From JAVVHH01 sp965199665 (GTDB lineage Bacteria; Pseudomonadota; Alphaproteobacteria; Acetobacterales; Acetobacteraceae), in assembly GCA_965199665.1 (NCBI GenBank), contig CBDASO010000001.1:1-64000 (forward strand): a stretch of 64,000 bases of DNA, in the 5' to 3' direction. Below, piece by piece: positions 1-8,948 of the stretch. Positions within the stretch are counted from its first letter, which is position 1. Every line of letters begins with the position of its first letter. The notes under the pieces were generated by a model. It had not been told where the DNA came from and ran no database searches. It saw only the letters and a program-made list of their open reading frames with translations. The translations under genes were made by a program, and so were the position numbers.

Positions 1-1
1 G

Positions 2-118
2 TCGGACTACGCGCCGGTGCAGGCCTTCGTGCTGCTGATGGCCCTCATCTTCGTCGCGGTGAACATCCTGATCGACATCCTCTACGGCCTGGCCGACCCC
101 CGGGTCTCGACGGCATGA
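2..118 (+). CDS. ABC transporter permease, DppB-like, C-terminal fragment
   Basis: Only the last 38 residues lie in the window; the gene begins upstream. The fragment holds a final membrane segment (about 20 hydrophobic residues, including VLLMALIFVAVNILIDILY) followed by LADPRV, the typical end of DppB/OppB-type permeases (YGLxDPRxR). Its TGA overlaps the ATG of the next permease by 4 bp (ATGA), the usual dppB-dppC arrangement. The family forms one of the two membrane channels of a dipeptide/oligopeptide/nickel-type importer. The substrate cannot be told from this fragment. Confidence 0.85.
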   Translation, partial: SDYAPVQAFVLLMALIFVAVNILIDILYGLADPRVSTA

Positions 119-984
119 GCGCCACGGTCGCGACCGCCGGCGGCGGCACGCTGCGGCACGTCGCGTACGTGCTGCGATCCAACCCGGTCACCGCGGTCGC
201 GGCAGCCGGGGCCACCCTGCTCGTGGTGATCGCCCTGTGCGCACCCTGGATCGTGCCCTACGACCCCATCGCCTCCAGCGTGCGCGAGGCGTTGCAGCCG
301 CCCAGCGCCGCGCATTGGGCGGGCACGGACCAGCTCGGCCGCGACATTTTCAGCCGCATCATCAGCGCGACGCGGCTCGACTTGGTGATTGCCGTCTCCG
401 CCGTCGGGCTGTCCTTCGTCGCCGGTGCCGTCATCGGCGGGTTCTGCGGCTATGGCGGCGGCAAGCTGGACCGCTGGGTCGGCCGGATCGTGGACGTGCT
501 GATGGCGTTCCCGCTCTTCGTGCTGGCGATGGCGCTGGTGGCCGCACTCGGCAACCGGGTGGAGAACATCATCATCGCCACCGCGGTGATCAACCTGCCC
601 TTCTACGTCCGCTTCGCGCGCGCGGAGGTGAACGTCCGCCGCAATGCCGGCTGGGTGGAGGCGGCACGGGCCTGCGGCGAGAGCCATCTGTCGGTGGTGC
701 TGCGGGTGCTGCTGCCCAACGTGCTGCCGGCGATGGCGGTGCAGATCTCGCTCAACCTGGGCTGGGCGATCCTGAACGCCGCCGGGTTGAGCTTCATCGG
801 GCTGGGCGTGACGGCGCCGACGCCGGAATGGGGCATCATGGTCGCCGAGGGTGCGCGCTTCATCACCACGGGGAAGTGGTGGCTGGTCGCCATGCCGGGC
901 CTGGCGCTGATGCTGACCGTGCTGTGCTTCAACCTGCTCGGCGACGGCTTGCGCGACATCCTGGACCCACGGATGCGCACATGA
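115..984 (+). CDS. ABC transporter permease, DppC-like
   Basis: A 289-residue inner-membrane permease of the dipeptide/oligopeptide family. An N-terminal membrane helix (about 25-48) is followed by the family hallmark GTDQLGRDIFSR (about 70-81). The EAA loop that docks on the ATPase (EAARACGESHLSVVLRVLLP) lies near 182-201, and the protein ends LLGDGLRDILDPRMR, the standard DppC ending. The ATG overlaps the stop of the preceding permease, and the stop overlaps the ATG of the ATPase gene, both by ATGA. It should form the heterodimeric channel with the upstream permease. No binding-protein gene is visible; it may lie upstream of the window. Confidence 0.9.
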   Translation: MSATVATAGGGTLRHVAYVLRSNPVTAVAAAGATLLVVIALCAPWIVPYDPIASSVREALQPPSAAHWAGTDQLGRDIFSRIISATRLDLVIAVSAVGLSFVAGAVIGGFCGYGGGKLDRWVGRIVDVLMAFPLFVLAMALVAALGNRVENIIIATAVINLPFYVRFARAEVNVRRNAGWVEAARACGESHLSVVLRVLLPNVLPAMAVQISLNLGWAILNAAGLSFIGLGVTAPTPEWGIMVAEGARFITTGKWWLVAMPGLALMLTVLCFNLLGDGLRDILDPRMRT

Positions 985-2639
985 GCTTGCTCCACGTCGA
1001 GAACCTCGCCGTCGAGTTCGCGACGCGGCACGGCCGGGTGCAGCCATTGCACGGGATCGATCTGGCCGTGGACCGCGGCGAGTCGCTTGGCGTCGTCGGC
1101 GAAAGCGGCTCGGGCAAGTCCGTCACCTCGCTGGCCATCATGCGCCTGCTGGACCGCGCCGGGCGGATCACGCGGGGCAAGATCCTGTTCGACGGGCGGG
1201 ACCTCACCCGCGCGGGCTATGCCGATCTCCGCCGGCTGCGCGGCTCCGCCATCTCCATGATCTTCCAGAACCCCCGCGTGGCGCTGAACCCGATCCGCAC
1301 GGTGGAGCGCCAGATCGCCGACGTGCTCCAGGCGCACGGCAAGGGCACCGACACCCGCGCGCAAGCCCTCGCCCTGCTCGACTCCGTCAAGATCCGCGAC
1401 CCGGAGCGCCGCCTTCACGCCTATCCGCACGAGCTCTCCGGCGGGATGTGCCAGCGCGTCATGATCGCCATGGCGATCGCCTGCGAGCCCGCCTTGCTGA
1501 TCGCCGACGAGCCGACCACCGGGCTGGACGTGACGACGCAGCAGACGGTGATGGAACTGCTGGCCGCCATCCAGGCCAAGCGCGACATGGCGCTGATCCT
1601 GATCACGCACGATCTCGGCCTGGCCGCCCGCTGGTGCGACCGCATCGCTGTGATGGAAGGGGGCCGCGTGGTCGAGACCGGCGCCACCGCGGCGCTGTTC
1701 GAAGCGCCGCAGCACCCCTACACGCAGCGCCTGGTCGCCGCCTCGCCGACCCGGCGCTCGACGCTGGCCTCGCTGACTCCGGACCCCACCCTCACCCAAC
1801 CCTCTCCCGCCAGCGGGAGAGGGCCAGAAGACCGGGCAGGCACGCCGGCGCTGCTGGAACTGGTCACCCTGACGAAATCCTTCGACGCTACCCGCGCGGT
1901 GGACGACGTGTCGTTCCGGATCCCGCCCGGGGGCAGCCTCGGCCTGGTCGGGGAGAGCGGGTCCGGCAAGAGCACGCTGTCGCGCCTGATCACCCGCCTG
2001 ATCGATCCCGACGCGGGCGACATCATCTTCCAGGGCGAGGCGATCGGCGCCATTCCGTCGCGCGACTTCCATCGCACGCCGCAGCGGCGGCAGATCCAGA
2101 TCGTGTTCCAGGACCCGCACGACAGCCTCAACCCCCGCCACACCGCCTTCGACAGCATCGCCCACCCGCTCCGCCGGCTGGAGCACCTGCGCGACGGCGC
2201 AGCCCTGACCGAGCGCGTCCGCGAGAGCGCGCGCCGCGCCGGGCTGCCGGACGAGCTGCTGCAGCGATACCCGCACCAGCTTTCCGGCGGCCAGAAGGCG
2301 CGGATCGGCATCGCCCGCGCCATTGCGCCGCGCCCGCGCCTGCTGGTGCTGGACGAGCCCACCGCCGCGCTGGACGTCTCGGTCCAGGCCGTCGTGCTGC
2401 AGTTGCTGGACCGGCTCCGCCGCGAGGACGGCATCGGCCTGTTGTTCGTCAGCCACGACCTGAACGTGGTGCGCATGTTGTGCGACGAGTTGGTGGTGCT
2501 GCGGGGCGGCCGGGTCGTGGAGGCGGGGCCGGCCGCGGCGATCTTCGCGCAGCCGGCGGCGGAGTACACCCGGGAATTGCTGGCCGCGATCCCCTACTTC
2601 GAACCGAACGCGGCGCGCGCGGGAGAGCTCGTCGGTTGA
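981..2639 (+). CDS. fused double ATPase of a dipeptide/oligopeptide ABC importer (DppD-DppF fusion)
   Basis: A 552-residue protein with two complete ABC domains. The first has Walker A GESGSGKS (about 40-47), signature LSGGMCQR and Walker B LLIADEPTTGLD. The second has GESGSGKST, LSGGQKAR and LLVLDEPTAALD. It should power the two upstream permeases. The ATG at 981 gives an ATGA overlap and the correct N terminus (MSLLHVENLAVEF); the longer open frame upstream is a shadow. The linker (about residues 267-286) is encoded by a palindromic repeat-like element, described separately. Double-ATPase fusions occur in this family, as in the GsiA/YejF type. Confidence 0.92.
   Translation: MSLLHVENLAVEFATRHGRVQPLHGIDLAVDRGESLGVVGESGSGKSVTSLAIMRLLDRAGRITRGKILFDGRDLTRAGYADLRRLRGSAISMIFQNPRVALNPIRTVERQIADVLQAHGKGTDTRAQALALLDSVKIRDPERRLHAYPHELSGGMCQRVMIAMAIACEPALLIADEPTTGLDVTTQQTVMELLAAIQAKRDMALILITHDLGLAARWCDRIAVMEGGRVVETGATAALFEAPQHPYTQRLVAASPTRRSTLASLTPDPTLTQPSPASGRGPEDRAGTPALLELVTLTKSFDATRAVDDVSFRIPPGGSLGLVGESGSGKSTLSRLITRLIDPDAGDIIFQGEAIGAIPSRDFHRTPQRRQIQIVFQDPHDSLNPRHTAFDSIAHPLRRLEHLRDGAALTERVRESARRAGLPDELLQRYPHQLSGGQKARIGIARAIAPRPRLLVLDEPTAALDVSVQAVVLQLLDRLRREDGIGLLFVSHDLNVVRMLCDELVVLRGGRVVEAGPAAAIFAQPAAEYTRELLAAIPYFEPNAARAGELVG
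1785..1823 (+). repeat. palindromic REP-like element inside a coding sequence
   Basis: The core 1801-1822 is a perfect inverted repeat, CCTCTCCCGC / GCGGGAGAGG, with a 2-base loop. It is preceded by CCCACCCTCACCCAA. From memory, such a string with CTCTCCCGC/GCGGGAGAG arms is a common intergenic repeat in GC-rich proteobacteria. Here it is translated in frame as part of the linker between the two ABC domains (TPDPTLTQPSPASGRGPEDR). I saw no second copy in the window. Confidence 0.65.
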
Positions 2640-4627
2640 GCTGGCTCGTCGGCACCGATATCGGCGGCACCTTCACCGACATCGTTGCCGTCGAGCCCGA
2701 CAGCGGCGAGACGCGGGTGGCCAAGGTGCCGTCCCGCCCGGACGCGCCGGTCGACGCGATGCTGGACGCCATCGCCGCCGTCGGCCTCCGGACCGGAGAG
2801 GTCGCCCGTTTCGTGCACGGCACCACCCGCGTGACCAACGCCATCGTGCAGGACCGCCTGCCGCCGATCGCGCTGATCGCCACCGCCGGCTTCGAGGACG
2901 TGCTGGAGATCGGCCGCTACCGCCGCCGCGACCTGTACGACCTCACGCTCCCGCCCAAGGCGCCGCCGCTGGTGCCGCACGAGCGCTGCTTCGGCCTGGC
3001 CGAACGCCTCGACCACACCGGCGCCGTCACCCTGGCCCCCGACGCCGCCGAGCTCGACCGCATGGTCGCCTGGGTCGCGGCCTCCGGCGTGCAATCCGTT
3101 GCCGTCAGCCTGCTGCACGCCTACGCCAACCCGGCACACGAGCTCCTGGTCGCCGAACGCCTGCGCGGCGTGGTGCCGTTCCTGTCGTTGAGCCACGAGA
3201 TCAACCCGGAAGCGCGCGAATACGAGCGGACCTCGTCGACGACCATCAACGCCGCCGCCATGCCGATCGCCGCCGGCTACCTGTCCGAGCTGGAGGAGCG
3301 GCTGCCGCTGGGCCCCGGCCTGCAGGTGTTCCACTCCGCCGGCGGCATGGTCTCTACCGCGACCGCCAAGCGGCGCCCGATCGTCATGGCCATGTCCGGC
3401 CCGGCCGCCGGCGTCGCCGCCTCGGTCGGCATCGCCCGCCAGCTCGGCCTGCTCCGCGTGCTGACCTTCGACATGGGCGGCACCACCACCGATGTCTGCC
3501 TCGTCGTGGACGGCGAAGCCGCGGTGACCGACACCAGCCAGAAGGGCGACCGGCCGCTGCGGCAGCCCATGCTCGCCGTGCAATCCATCGGCGCGGGCGG
3601 CGGCTCCATCGTGCATCGGGGAGCGGGCGGCCTCGCCGTCGGGCCACAGAGCGCCGGCGTGGTGCCCGGCCCCGCCTGCTACGGCAATGGCGGCAGCCTG
3701 CCGACCATCACCGACGCCAACGCCGTGCTCGGCTACCTCGACCCGGCGGCCCGCCTTGGCAGCGAGATCCGCATCGACGTCGACGCCGCCCGCACCGCCC
3801 TCGCGCCCATCGCGGCCGCGCTCGGCCTCGACATCGTGCAGACCGCGCTCGGCATCATCCAGGTCGCCAACGCGACCATGGCCCGGGCGCTGCGCCGGGT
3901 CACGGTGGAGCGCGGCGTGGATGGGCGGGACTGCGCGCTGCTCGCCTTCGGCGGCGGTGGCCCGATGCATGCGGCCGGGCTGGCGGACATCTACGGCCTC
4001 GACGAGATCATCGTGCCGGCGGCGTCCAGCGCCTTCTCCGCGCTGGGCTGCCTCACCGCCGACCAGAGCTTTCTGCACCAGCAATCCGTCCGCCTGACGC
4101 TCGACGGCCTCGACCCGGCCGATCTGGAGCGGCGCCTGGTCGACCTCCGCCGCATCGCCATGGCCCCGCTGCTCGACGCCGGTCTCGCCGCGGCGGATAT
4201 CGAGCTCAGCTACGTCGCCCTCCAGCACTACGAGGCGCAAAGCGACACCACCGCCATTCCCTTCACCCTGCCGGTCGACCTCGCCACCCTGCGCGCCGAT
4301 TTCCAGGCGCAGCACCATCGGCTCTACGGCTACTCGACTGTCGAGCCCAGCATCATCGAAGGCGTCCGCGTCCAAGCCCGCGTGCCCTCCACCACCCAGG
4401 CGACCCGGCCGCGCGCCGGCACCGGCCAAGCGGACGGGACCCGCATCTGCAGCTTCCCCGGGGCCGTCGGCGTCCCGACCGCGATCATCGCCCGCGACGG
4501 CCTCGACCGCATCGTCGCCGGCCCGGCGATCATCACCGATGCCTGGTCCACCATCGTGGTCCCGCCGGGCTGGCTGGCGGCCCCGGCCGAAGGCGGCCAC
4601 CTCCGCATGACCCGGAGCGCAGCGTGA
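2636..4627 (+). CDS. hyuA: hydantoinase/oxoprolinase family protein, subunit A
   Basis: A 663-residue ASKHA-type ATPase subunit. The N-terminal Hydant_A_N signature GTDIGGTFTDI is at about 7-17, with HGTTRVTNAI near 60. The core phosphate-binding motif FDMGGTTTDV is near 279. GAGGGS and PGPACYG follow, as in HyuA, 5-oxoprolinase and acetone carboxylase beta subunits. The TTG start at 2636 overlaps the preceding TGA (TTGA) and gives the canonical N terminus. The family does ATP-driven hydrolysis of cyclic amides (hydantoin, 5-oxoproline) or carboxylation. It pairs with HyuB, encoded next with a 4-bp overlap. The real substrate is unknown. Confidence 0.9.
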   Translation: MSWLVGTDIGGTFTDIVAVEPDSGETRVAKVPSRPDAPVDAMLDAIAAVGLRTGEVARFVHGTTRVTNAIVQDRLPPIALIATAGFEDVLEIGRYRRRDLYDLTLPPKAPPLVPHERCFGLAERLDHTGAVTLAPDAAELDRMVAWVAASGVQSVAVSLLHAYANPAHELLVAERLRGVVPFLSLSHEINPEAREYERTSSTTINAAAMPIAAGYLSELEERLPLGPGLQVFHSAGGMVSTATAKRRPIVMAMSGPAAGVAASVGIARQLGLLRVLTFDMGGTTTDVCLVVDGEAAVTDTSQKGDRPLRQPMLAVQSIGAGGGSIVHRGAGGLAVGPQSAGVVPGPACYGNGGSLPTITDANAVLGYLDPAARLGSEIRIDVDAARTALAPIAAALGLDIVQTALGIIQVANATMARALRRVTVERGVDGRDCALLAFGGGGPMHAAGLADIYGLDEIIVPAASSAFSALGCLTADQSFLHQQSVRLTLDGLDPADLERRLVDLRRIAMAPLLDAGLAAADIELSYVALQHYEAQSDTTAIPFTLPVDLATLRADFQAQHHRLYGYSTVEPSIIEGVRVQARVPSTTQATRPRAGTGQADGTRICSFPGAVGVPTAIIARDGLDRIVAGPAIITDAWSTIVVPPGWLAAPAEGGHLRMTRSAA

Positions 4628-6201
4628 CCCCGCTCGACCCGTTCACCGTCGAAGTCATCCGCCACGGCCTTTCCGCGGCGGCCGAGGAGATGAGCCTCGT
4701 CCTGATGCGCTCGGCCCGCTCGCCCCTGCTGCGCGAGGCCGGCGATCTCTCCTCGACCATCACCGATGCGTCAGGCGACCTGATCGCGCAGGGCCGCGAC
4801 ATCCCGGTCCATCTCGGCGCCATGGCGTACACGATCCGCGAGCTGCTGAAGGTCCATCCCCTCGAACGGTTCACCGAGGGCGACGCGCTGATCTACAATC
4901 TCGGCGCGCTGGGCGGGAACCACCTCAACGACGTCAAGGTCGTCCGCCCCGTCTTCGTGGACGGCACCGTGATCGCCTTCGCGCTCAGCCTGGCGCATTG
5001 GCCCGATATCGGCGGCACCTGGCCCGGCAGCTACCTGGCCGACGCCACCGACACGTTCCAGGAAGCGATCCGCATCCCGCCGGTGCCGATCGCCACCGCC
5101 GCCGGGCTGAACCAGGCCGTGCTGGACATGATCACCGCCAATGTCCGCGACCCCGTCTCCGCCGCGGGCGACCTGCTCGGCCAGATCGCCGCCACCGCGG
5201 TCGCCGCCCGGCGGCTGCAGGACCTCTGCCGGACGCACGGCACCGACACTTTCCTGCGCACGCTCGACCGCCTGCACGACCTGTCGGAGGCCGAGATGCG
5301 CGAGGCGATCGCCGCCTTGCCCGACGGCGTCTACGAGGGTGCCGACACGCTCGACCCCCTCCGGCCCGGCGACCCCCCGCCCCGCCTCCACGTGCGCATC
5401 ACGATCGATGGCGACCATGCCACCTTCGACCTGTCCGGCAGTGCCGACCGGCTGCCCAATTTCTGCAACACCACACCCTTCATCGCCGCCTCCGCCATCA
5501 TCTACGCCGCCCGCCTGCTGAGCGGCCGCGACATGCAGCAGAATGCCGGCGCGCTCCGCCCGCTGACGGTGGTCACCCGGCCCGGCTCGATCTGCGAACC
5601 CGGTTGGGACGCCCCGGTCGCGGCCGGCAACCACGAAACCTCCATGCGCATCGTCGACGCGGTGATCGACGCGATGAAGGACGTGGTGCCGCATCGGCTC
5701 GCCGCCGGCGGCCCGACCACTGCCGGGCTGCTCGCCTTTGCCGAGAAGCGGCCCGACGGCGGCTGGCGCCTTCTGTATGAAGTGCATGGCGGCGGCGAAG
5801 GCGCGCGGCACGACCGCGACGGCAGCCCGGCCACCCGCGTCCACATGACCAATACCGCCAACACGCCGGCCGAGATGATCGAAGCCACCTACGCGCTAGC
5901 CGTCGAGCGCCAAGCCATTCGCCGCGGCACGGGCGGCGGCGGCCAGTTCCGTGGCGGCGATGGCGTCGTCCGCGCCTATCGCGTGCTGGCGCCGACCCTG
6001 CTGCTGACCACCTGCGTCGAGCGCATGCAGGTGCCGCCCTACGGCCTGCACGGCGGCGCGCCCGGCTCCCCCTTCCGCATCACGCTGGACCGCGATGGCG
6101 TGACGACGACGCTCGGCGGCAAGGCCAATCTCGTGCTTCATGGCGGCGACCTCGTCACCATCGAAACCTCGGGCGGCGGCGGCTACGGGAGCACCTCGTG
6201 A
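4624..6201 (+). CDS. hyuB: hydantoinase/oxoprolinase family protein, subunit B
   Basis: A 525-residue Hydantoinase_B subunit. It opens with DPFTVEVIRHGL and the AAEEMSLVLMRSARSPLLRE region, continues with AQGRDIPVHLGAM and an LGGNHLNDVKV metal-binding-type region, and ends ETSGGGGYG, the usual C terminus of the family. The GTG start at 4624 overlaps the hyuA stop (GTGA). It should form the catalytic complex with HyuA. It is slightly shorter than many HyuB proteins (about 550-590 residues), but I see no missing block. Confidence 0.9.
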   Translation: MTPLDPFTVEVIRHGLSAAAEEMSLVLMRSARSPLLREAGDLSSTITDASGDLIAQGRDIPVHLGAMAYTIRELLKVHPLERFTEGDALIYNLGALGGNHLNDVKVVRPVFVDGTVIAFALSLAHWPDIGGTWPGSYLADATDTFQEAIRIPPVPIATAAGLNQAVLDMITANVRDPVSAAGDLLGQIAATAVAARRLQDLCRTHGTDTFLRTLDRLHDLSEAEMREAIAALPDGVYEGADTLDPLRPGDPPPRLHVRITIDGDHATFDLSGSADRLPNFCNTTPFIAASAIIYAARLLSGRDMQQNAGALRPLTVVTRPGSICEPGWDAPVAAGNHETSMRIVDAVIDAMKDVVPHRLAAGGPTTAGLLAFAEKRPDGGWRLLYEVHGGGEGARHDRDGSPATRVHMTNTANTPAEMIEATYALAVERQAIRRGTGGGGQFRGGDGVVRAYRVLAPTLLLTTCVERMQVPPYGLHGGAPGSPFRITLDRDGVTTTLGGKANLVLHGGDLVTIETSGGGGYGSTS

Positions 6202-7577
6202 GCCTCGCCGCCCTCGAGGCTCAGGTCGCCCGCGACCTCGAGCGCATCGACCACCCCGCGATGCCGTGGCTCGAGCCCCGCATCGCCCCGGACGGCACGG
6301 CGGCGCTCGACGTGCTGATCGTCGGCGGCGGCCAGTCCGGTATCGCGACCGGCTTCGGCCTGCGGCGCGCCAAGGTGGGCAACATCCTGGTCATCGACGC
6401 CGCTCCGCGCGGCGGGGAAGGGCCCTGGCGTTCCTTCGCCCGCATGGGGACGCTGCGCAGCCCCAAGGACTATACCGGGCCCGACCTCGATGTCCCGAGC
6501 CTCACCTACCGCTCCTGGCACGAGGCCCGGTTCGGCGTCGCAGACTGGGACGCGCTCGGCCTGATCGCGCGCGAGCACTGGGCCGATTACCTGCTCTGGG
6601 TCCGCGACGTAACCGGCGTTCCGGTCCGCAACGGCGTCCGCATGACCGGGGTCGCGCCCGCGGGTCCCGGCTTGCTGGCCGTCGAGATCGAGGAAGGCGG
6701 CCGCCGCTCGGTGCGGCACACCCGCAAACTGGTGCTGGCCACCGGGCAGGACGGGTTGGGGCGCTGGTGGATGCCGCCCGCCATCGAGGCGCTGCCGGCC
6801 GATCGCCGGGCGCACGCAGCCGAGCCGATCGACTTCGCCGCCCTGGCCGGCAAGACCGTGGCCACCATCGGGCTCGGCGCTTCCGCGCTGGACAACGCGG
6901 CCGCGGTGCACGTGTTCTGCCGGCGCGAGCGGCCGCAATTGATCCAAAGCTATCGCTGGCTCACCTTCACCGGCTTCCTGCGCCACCTCGGCGACCTCGA
7001 CGATGCCTGGCGCTGGCGCTTCATGTCGCAGGTGCTGGGCCGCCGCGAAGGGTTTCCGCAGCCGACCTGGGACCGGTGCGCGCGCTGGCCCAACTTCCAT
7101 CTCCACACGGGCTCGCCCATCGACGGCGCCCGGCCGGTCGGCGACGGGGTCGAGCTGACCGTCGCGGGCCGGCCGGTCCCGGTCGACTTCGTCATTGCCG
7201 GCACCGGCATGGACATCGATCTCGCCCATCGCCCGGAGCTCGCCGCCCTGGCCCCGCACGTCGCGAGCTGGGCCGACCGCTACACCCCGCCCGCCGACCT
7301 CCGCGACGATCGGCTGGGCCGCTACCCCTATCTCGCCCCCGATTACAGCCTGACGGAGAAGGTCGCGGGCGCCGCGCCGCACCTGGCCGACATCCACGTC
7401 TTCTCCATCGCCTCTACCATGAGCTTCGGCCCGTCCGGCTCCTCGATCAACGCCATGACGACGGCGGTCCCCAAGCTGGTCAGCGGTTTGACGCGCGGCT
7501 TGTTCCAGGCCGATCTTGAGCGCCATTGGGCCAGCTTTGTCGCCTACGACGTCCCGCAAGCGGAGTTGACCCGGTGA
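6198..7577 (+). CDS. FAD/NAD(P)-binding flavoprotein oxidoreductase
   Basis: A 459-residue two-dinucleotide-fold protein. The FAD site is VLIVGGGQSGIATG (about 39-52), followed by an acidic strand end (VIDAAPRGGEGPW). A second glycine motif (TIGLGASALDNAA, about 221-233) should bind NAD(P)H, and FVIAGTGMDID lies in the C-terminal third. The layout is that of flavin monooxygenase/SidA-like enzymes, but the FMO fingerprint FxGxxxHxxx(Y/F) is not obvious. The GTG start overlaps hyuB (GTGA), and the stop overlaps the aminotransferase start. It probably oxidises a product or substrate of the HyuAB pathway; the exact reaction is unknown. Confidence 0.75.
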   Translation: MSLAALEAQVARDLERIDHPAMPWLEPRIAPDGTAALDVLIVGGGQSGIATGFGLRRAKVGNILVIDAAPRGGEGPWRSFARMGTLRSPKDYTGPDLDVPSLTYRSWHEARFGVADWDALGLIAREHWADYLLWVRDVTGVPVRNGVRMTGVAPAGPGLLAVEIEEGGRRSVRHTRKLVLATGQDGLGRWWMPPAIEALPADRRAHAAEPIDFAALAGKTVATIGLGASALDNAAAVHVFCRRERPQLIQSYRWLTFTGFLRHLGDLDDAWRWRFMSQVLGRREGFPQPTWDRCARWPNFHLHTGSPIDGARPVGDGVELTVAGRPVPVDFVIAGTGMDIDLAHRPELAALAPHVASWADRYTPPADLRDDRLGRYPYLAPDYSLTEKVAGAAPHLADIHVFSIASTMSFGPSGSSINAMTTAVPKLVSGLTRGLFQADLERHWASFVAYDVPQAELTR

Positions 7578-8935
7578 GTCCCTCCCGCATCCTCCAACGC
7601 GACCTCCGCGCCACCCCGCCCGTCGCCCGACGCGGCGACGGCATCTACCTGCACCTCGGTGACGGGCGGACGATCATCGACGGGTCCGGCGGTGCGGCGG
7701 TGGCGTGCCTCGGGCACGGCAACCGCCGGGTCGCGGCGGCGATGGCGGCGCAGGCCGAACGCGTGGCGTACGCACATACCGGCTTCTTCACCTCCGAGCC
7801 GGCCGAGGCGCTGGCCGAGCTGCTGCTGGCGGACGAGCCCGGCGGGCTGACCCACGCCTTCTTCGCGTCGTCGGGATCGGAGGCGATGGAGGCCGCGGTC
7901 AAGCTGGCGCGGCAATACTGGCTGGAGTGCGGCGAGCCCGGGCGCGTGAACCTGATCGGCCGCCGCCTCGGCTATCACGGCACCACGCTGGGCGCGCTGG
8001 CGGCCGGCGGGCACGTGGCCCGGCGCGCCCCGTTCGAGCCGCTGCTCGGCCCCGCCTTCCCCAAGGTGTCGCCCTGCTTCGCCTATCATTACCAGGCGCC
8101 CGGCGAAACCGACGGGGAGTACGTGGCCCGCCTGGCCGCCGAGCTGGAGGCCGAGTTCCAGCGCCTCGGCCCGGCCACGGTCGCGGCCTTCGTCGCCGAG
8201 ACGATGGTGGGGGCGACGACCGGCTGCGTGGCCGCCGTGCCGGGCTACTTCGCCGCCATCCGCGCCGTGTGCGACCGGCACGGCGCGCTGCTGGTGCTGG
8301 ACGAGGTGATGTGCGGCATGGGGCGCACCGGCACGACCCACGCCTGGGCGCAGGAAGGCGTCGCGCCCGACATCCAGGCCGTGGCCAAGGGTTTGGGCGG
8401 CGGCTACGCGCCGATCGGCGGCATCCTGGTCGCCGGGCGCGTGATCGACGCGCTGCGGGCGGGCTCCGGCGGCTTCCTGCACGGGCAGACCTACCAGGCG
8501 CACCCGGTCGCCTGCGCCGCCGCGCTGGAGGTGCAGCGGATCGTGCGGGAGCAGGCACTGGTGCCGGCCGCCGCGTCCGGCGGAGCGTTGCTGGAGCGGC
8601 TGCTGCCGGACCGGTTCGGCAACCACGCCCATGTGGGCGACATCCGCGGCCGCGGCCTGTTCTGGGCGCTCGAGTTCGTCGCCGACCGCGCCACCCGCAC
8701 CCCGTTCGACCCGGCGCGCGCCGTCGCCGACCGGGTCAAGACGGCGGCGCTGGATCGCGGTCTGGCGATCTACCCGGGCAGCGGCACCGCCGACGGCGTC
8801 CGCGGCGACCACGTCATCCTGGCGCCTCCGTTCATCTCGACGGCCGGCGAGCTGGCCGACATGGTCGAGCGGCTCGGGGCCGCGGTTGACGCCGTCTTCG
8901 AAGGCGGCGAGATGGCACGGCCGCGCAACGGCTGA
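7574..8935 (+). CDS. class III (omega-amino acid type) aminotransferase, PLP-dependent
   Basis: A 453-residue fold-type I PLP enzyme. FFASSGSEAMEAAVKLARQY is the cofactor-phosphate region, VLDEVMCGMGRTG carries the Asp that binds the pyridine nitrogen, and AVAKGLGGGYAPIGG carries the Schiff-base Lys. The sequence is of the class III type that takes omega-amino acids, diamines or aryl-amines. The GTG start overlaps the flavoprotein stop by GTGA, so this ends a seven-gene coupled block that begins with the peptide-type permeases. It may deaminate an amino acid released by HyuAB. The next gene starts 13 bp downstream with its own ribosome site. Confidence 0.9.
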   Translation: MSPSRILQRDLRATPPVARRGDGIYLHLGDGRTIIDGSGGAAVACLGHGNRRVAAAMAAQAERVAYAHTGFFTSEPAEALAELLLADEPGGLTHAFFASSGSEAMEAAVKLARQYWLECGEPGRVNLIGRRLGYHGTTLGALAAGGHVARRAPFEPLLGPAFPKVSPCFAYHYQAPGETDGEYVARLAAELEAEFQRLGPATVAAFVAETMVGATTGCVAAVPGYFAAIRAVCDRHGALLVLDEVMCGMGRTGTTHAWAQEGVAPDIQAVAKGLGGGYAPIGGILVAGRVIDALRAGSGGFLHGQTYQAHPVACAAALEVQRIVREQALVPAAASGGALLERLLPDRFGNHAHVGDIRGRGLFWALEFVADRATRTPFDPARAVADRVKTAALDRGLAIYPGSGTADGVRGDHVILAPPFISTAGELADMVERLGAAVDAVFEGGEMARPRNG

Positions 8936-8948
8936 GGAGCGATGTTCG

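Noticed and set aside
237..980. N-terminal extension of the fused ABC ATPase
   Set aside because: It reads a second frame of the DppC-like permease. The ATG at 981 gives the normal ATPase N terminus and the usual ATGA overlap.
2594..4600. A 668-codon antisense frame across hyuA
   Set aside because: Composition is typical of a shadow frame (His, Gly, Asp and Arg rich), and hyuA is unambiguous on the plus strand.
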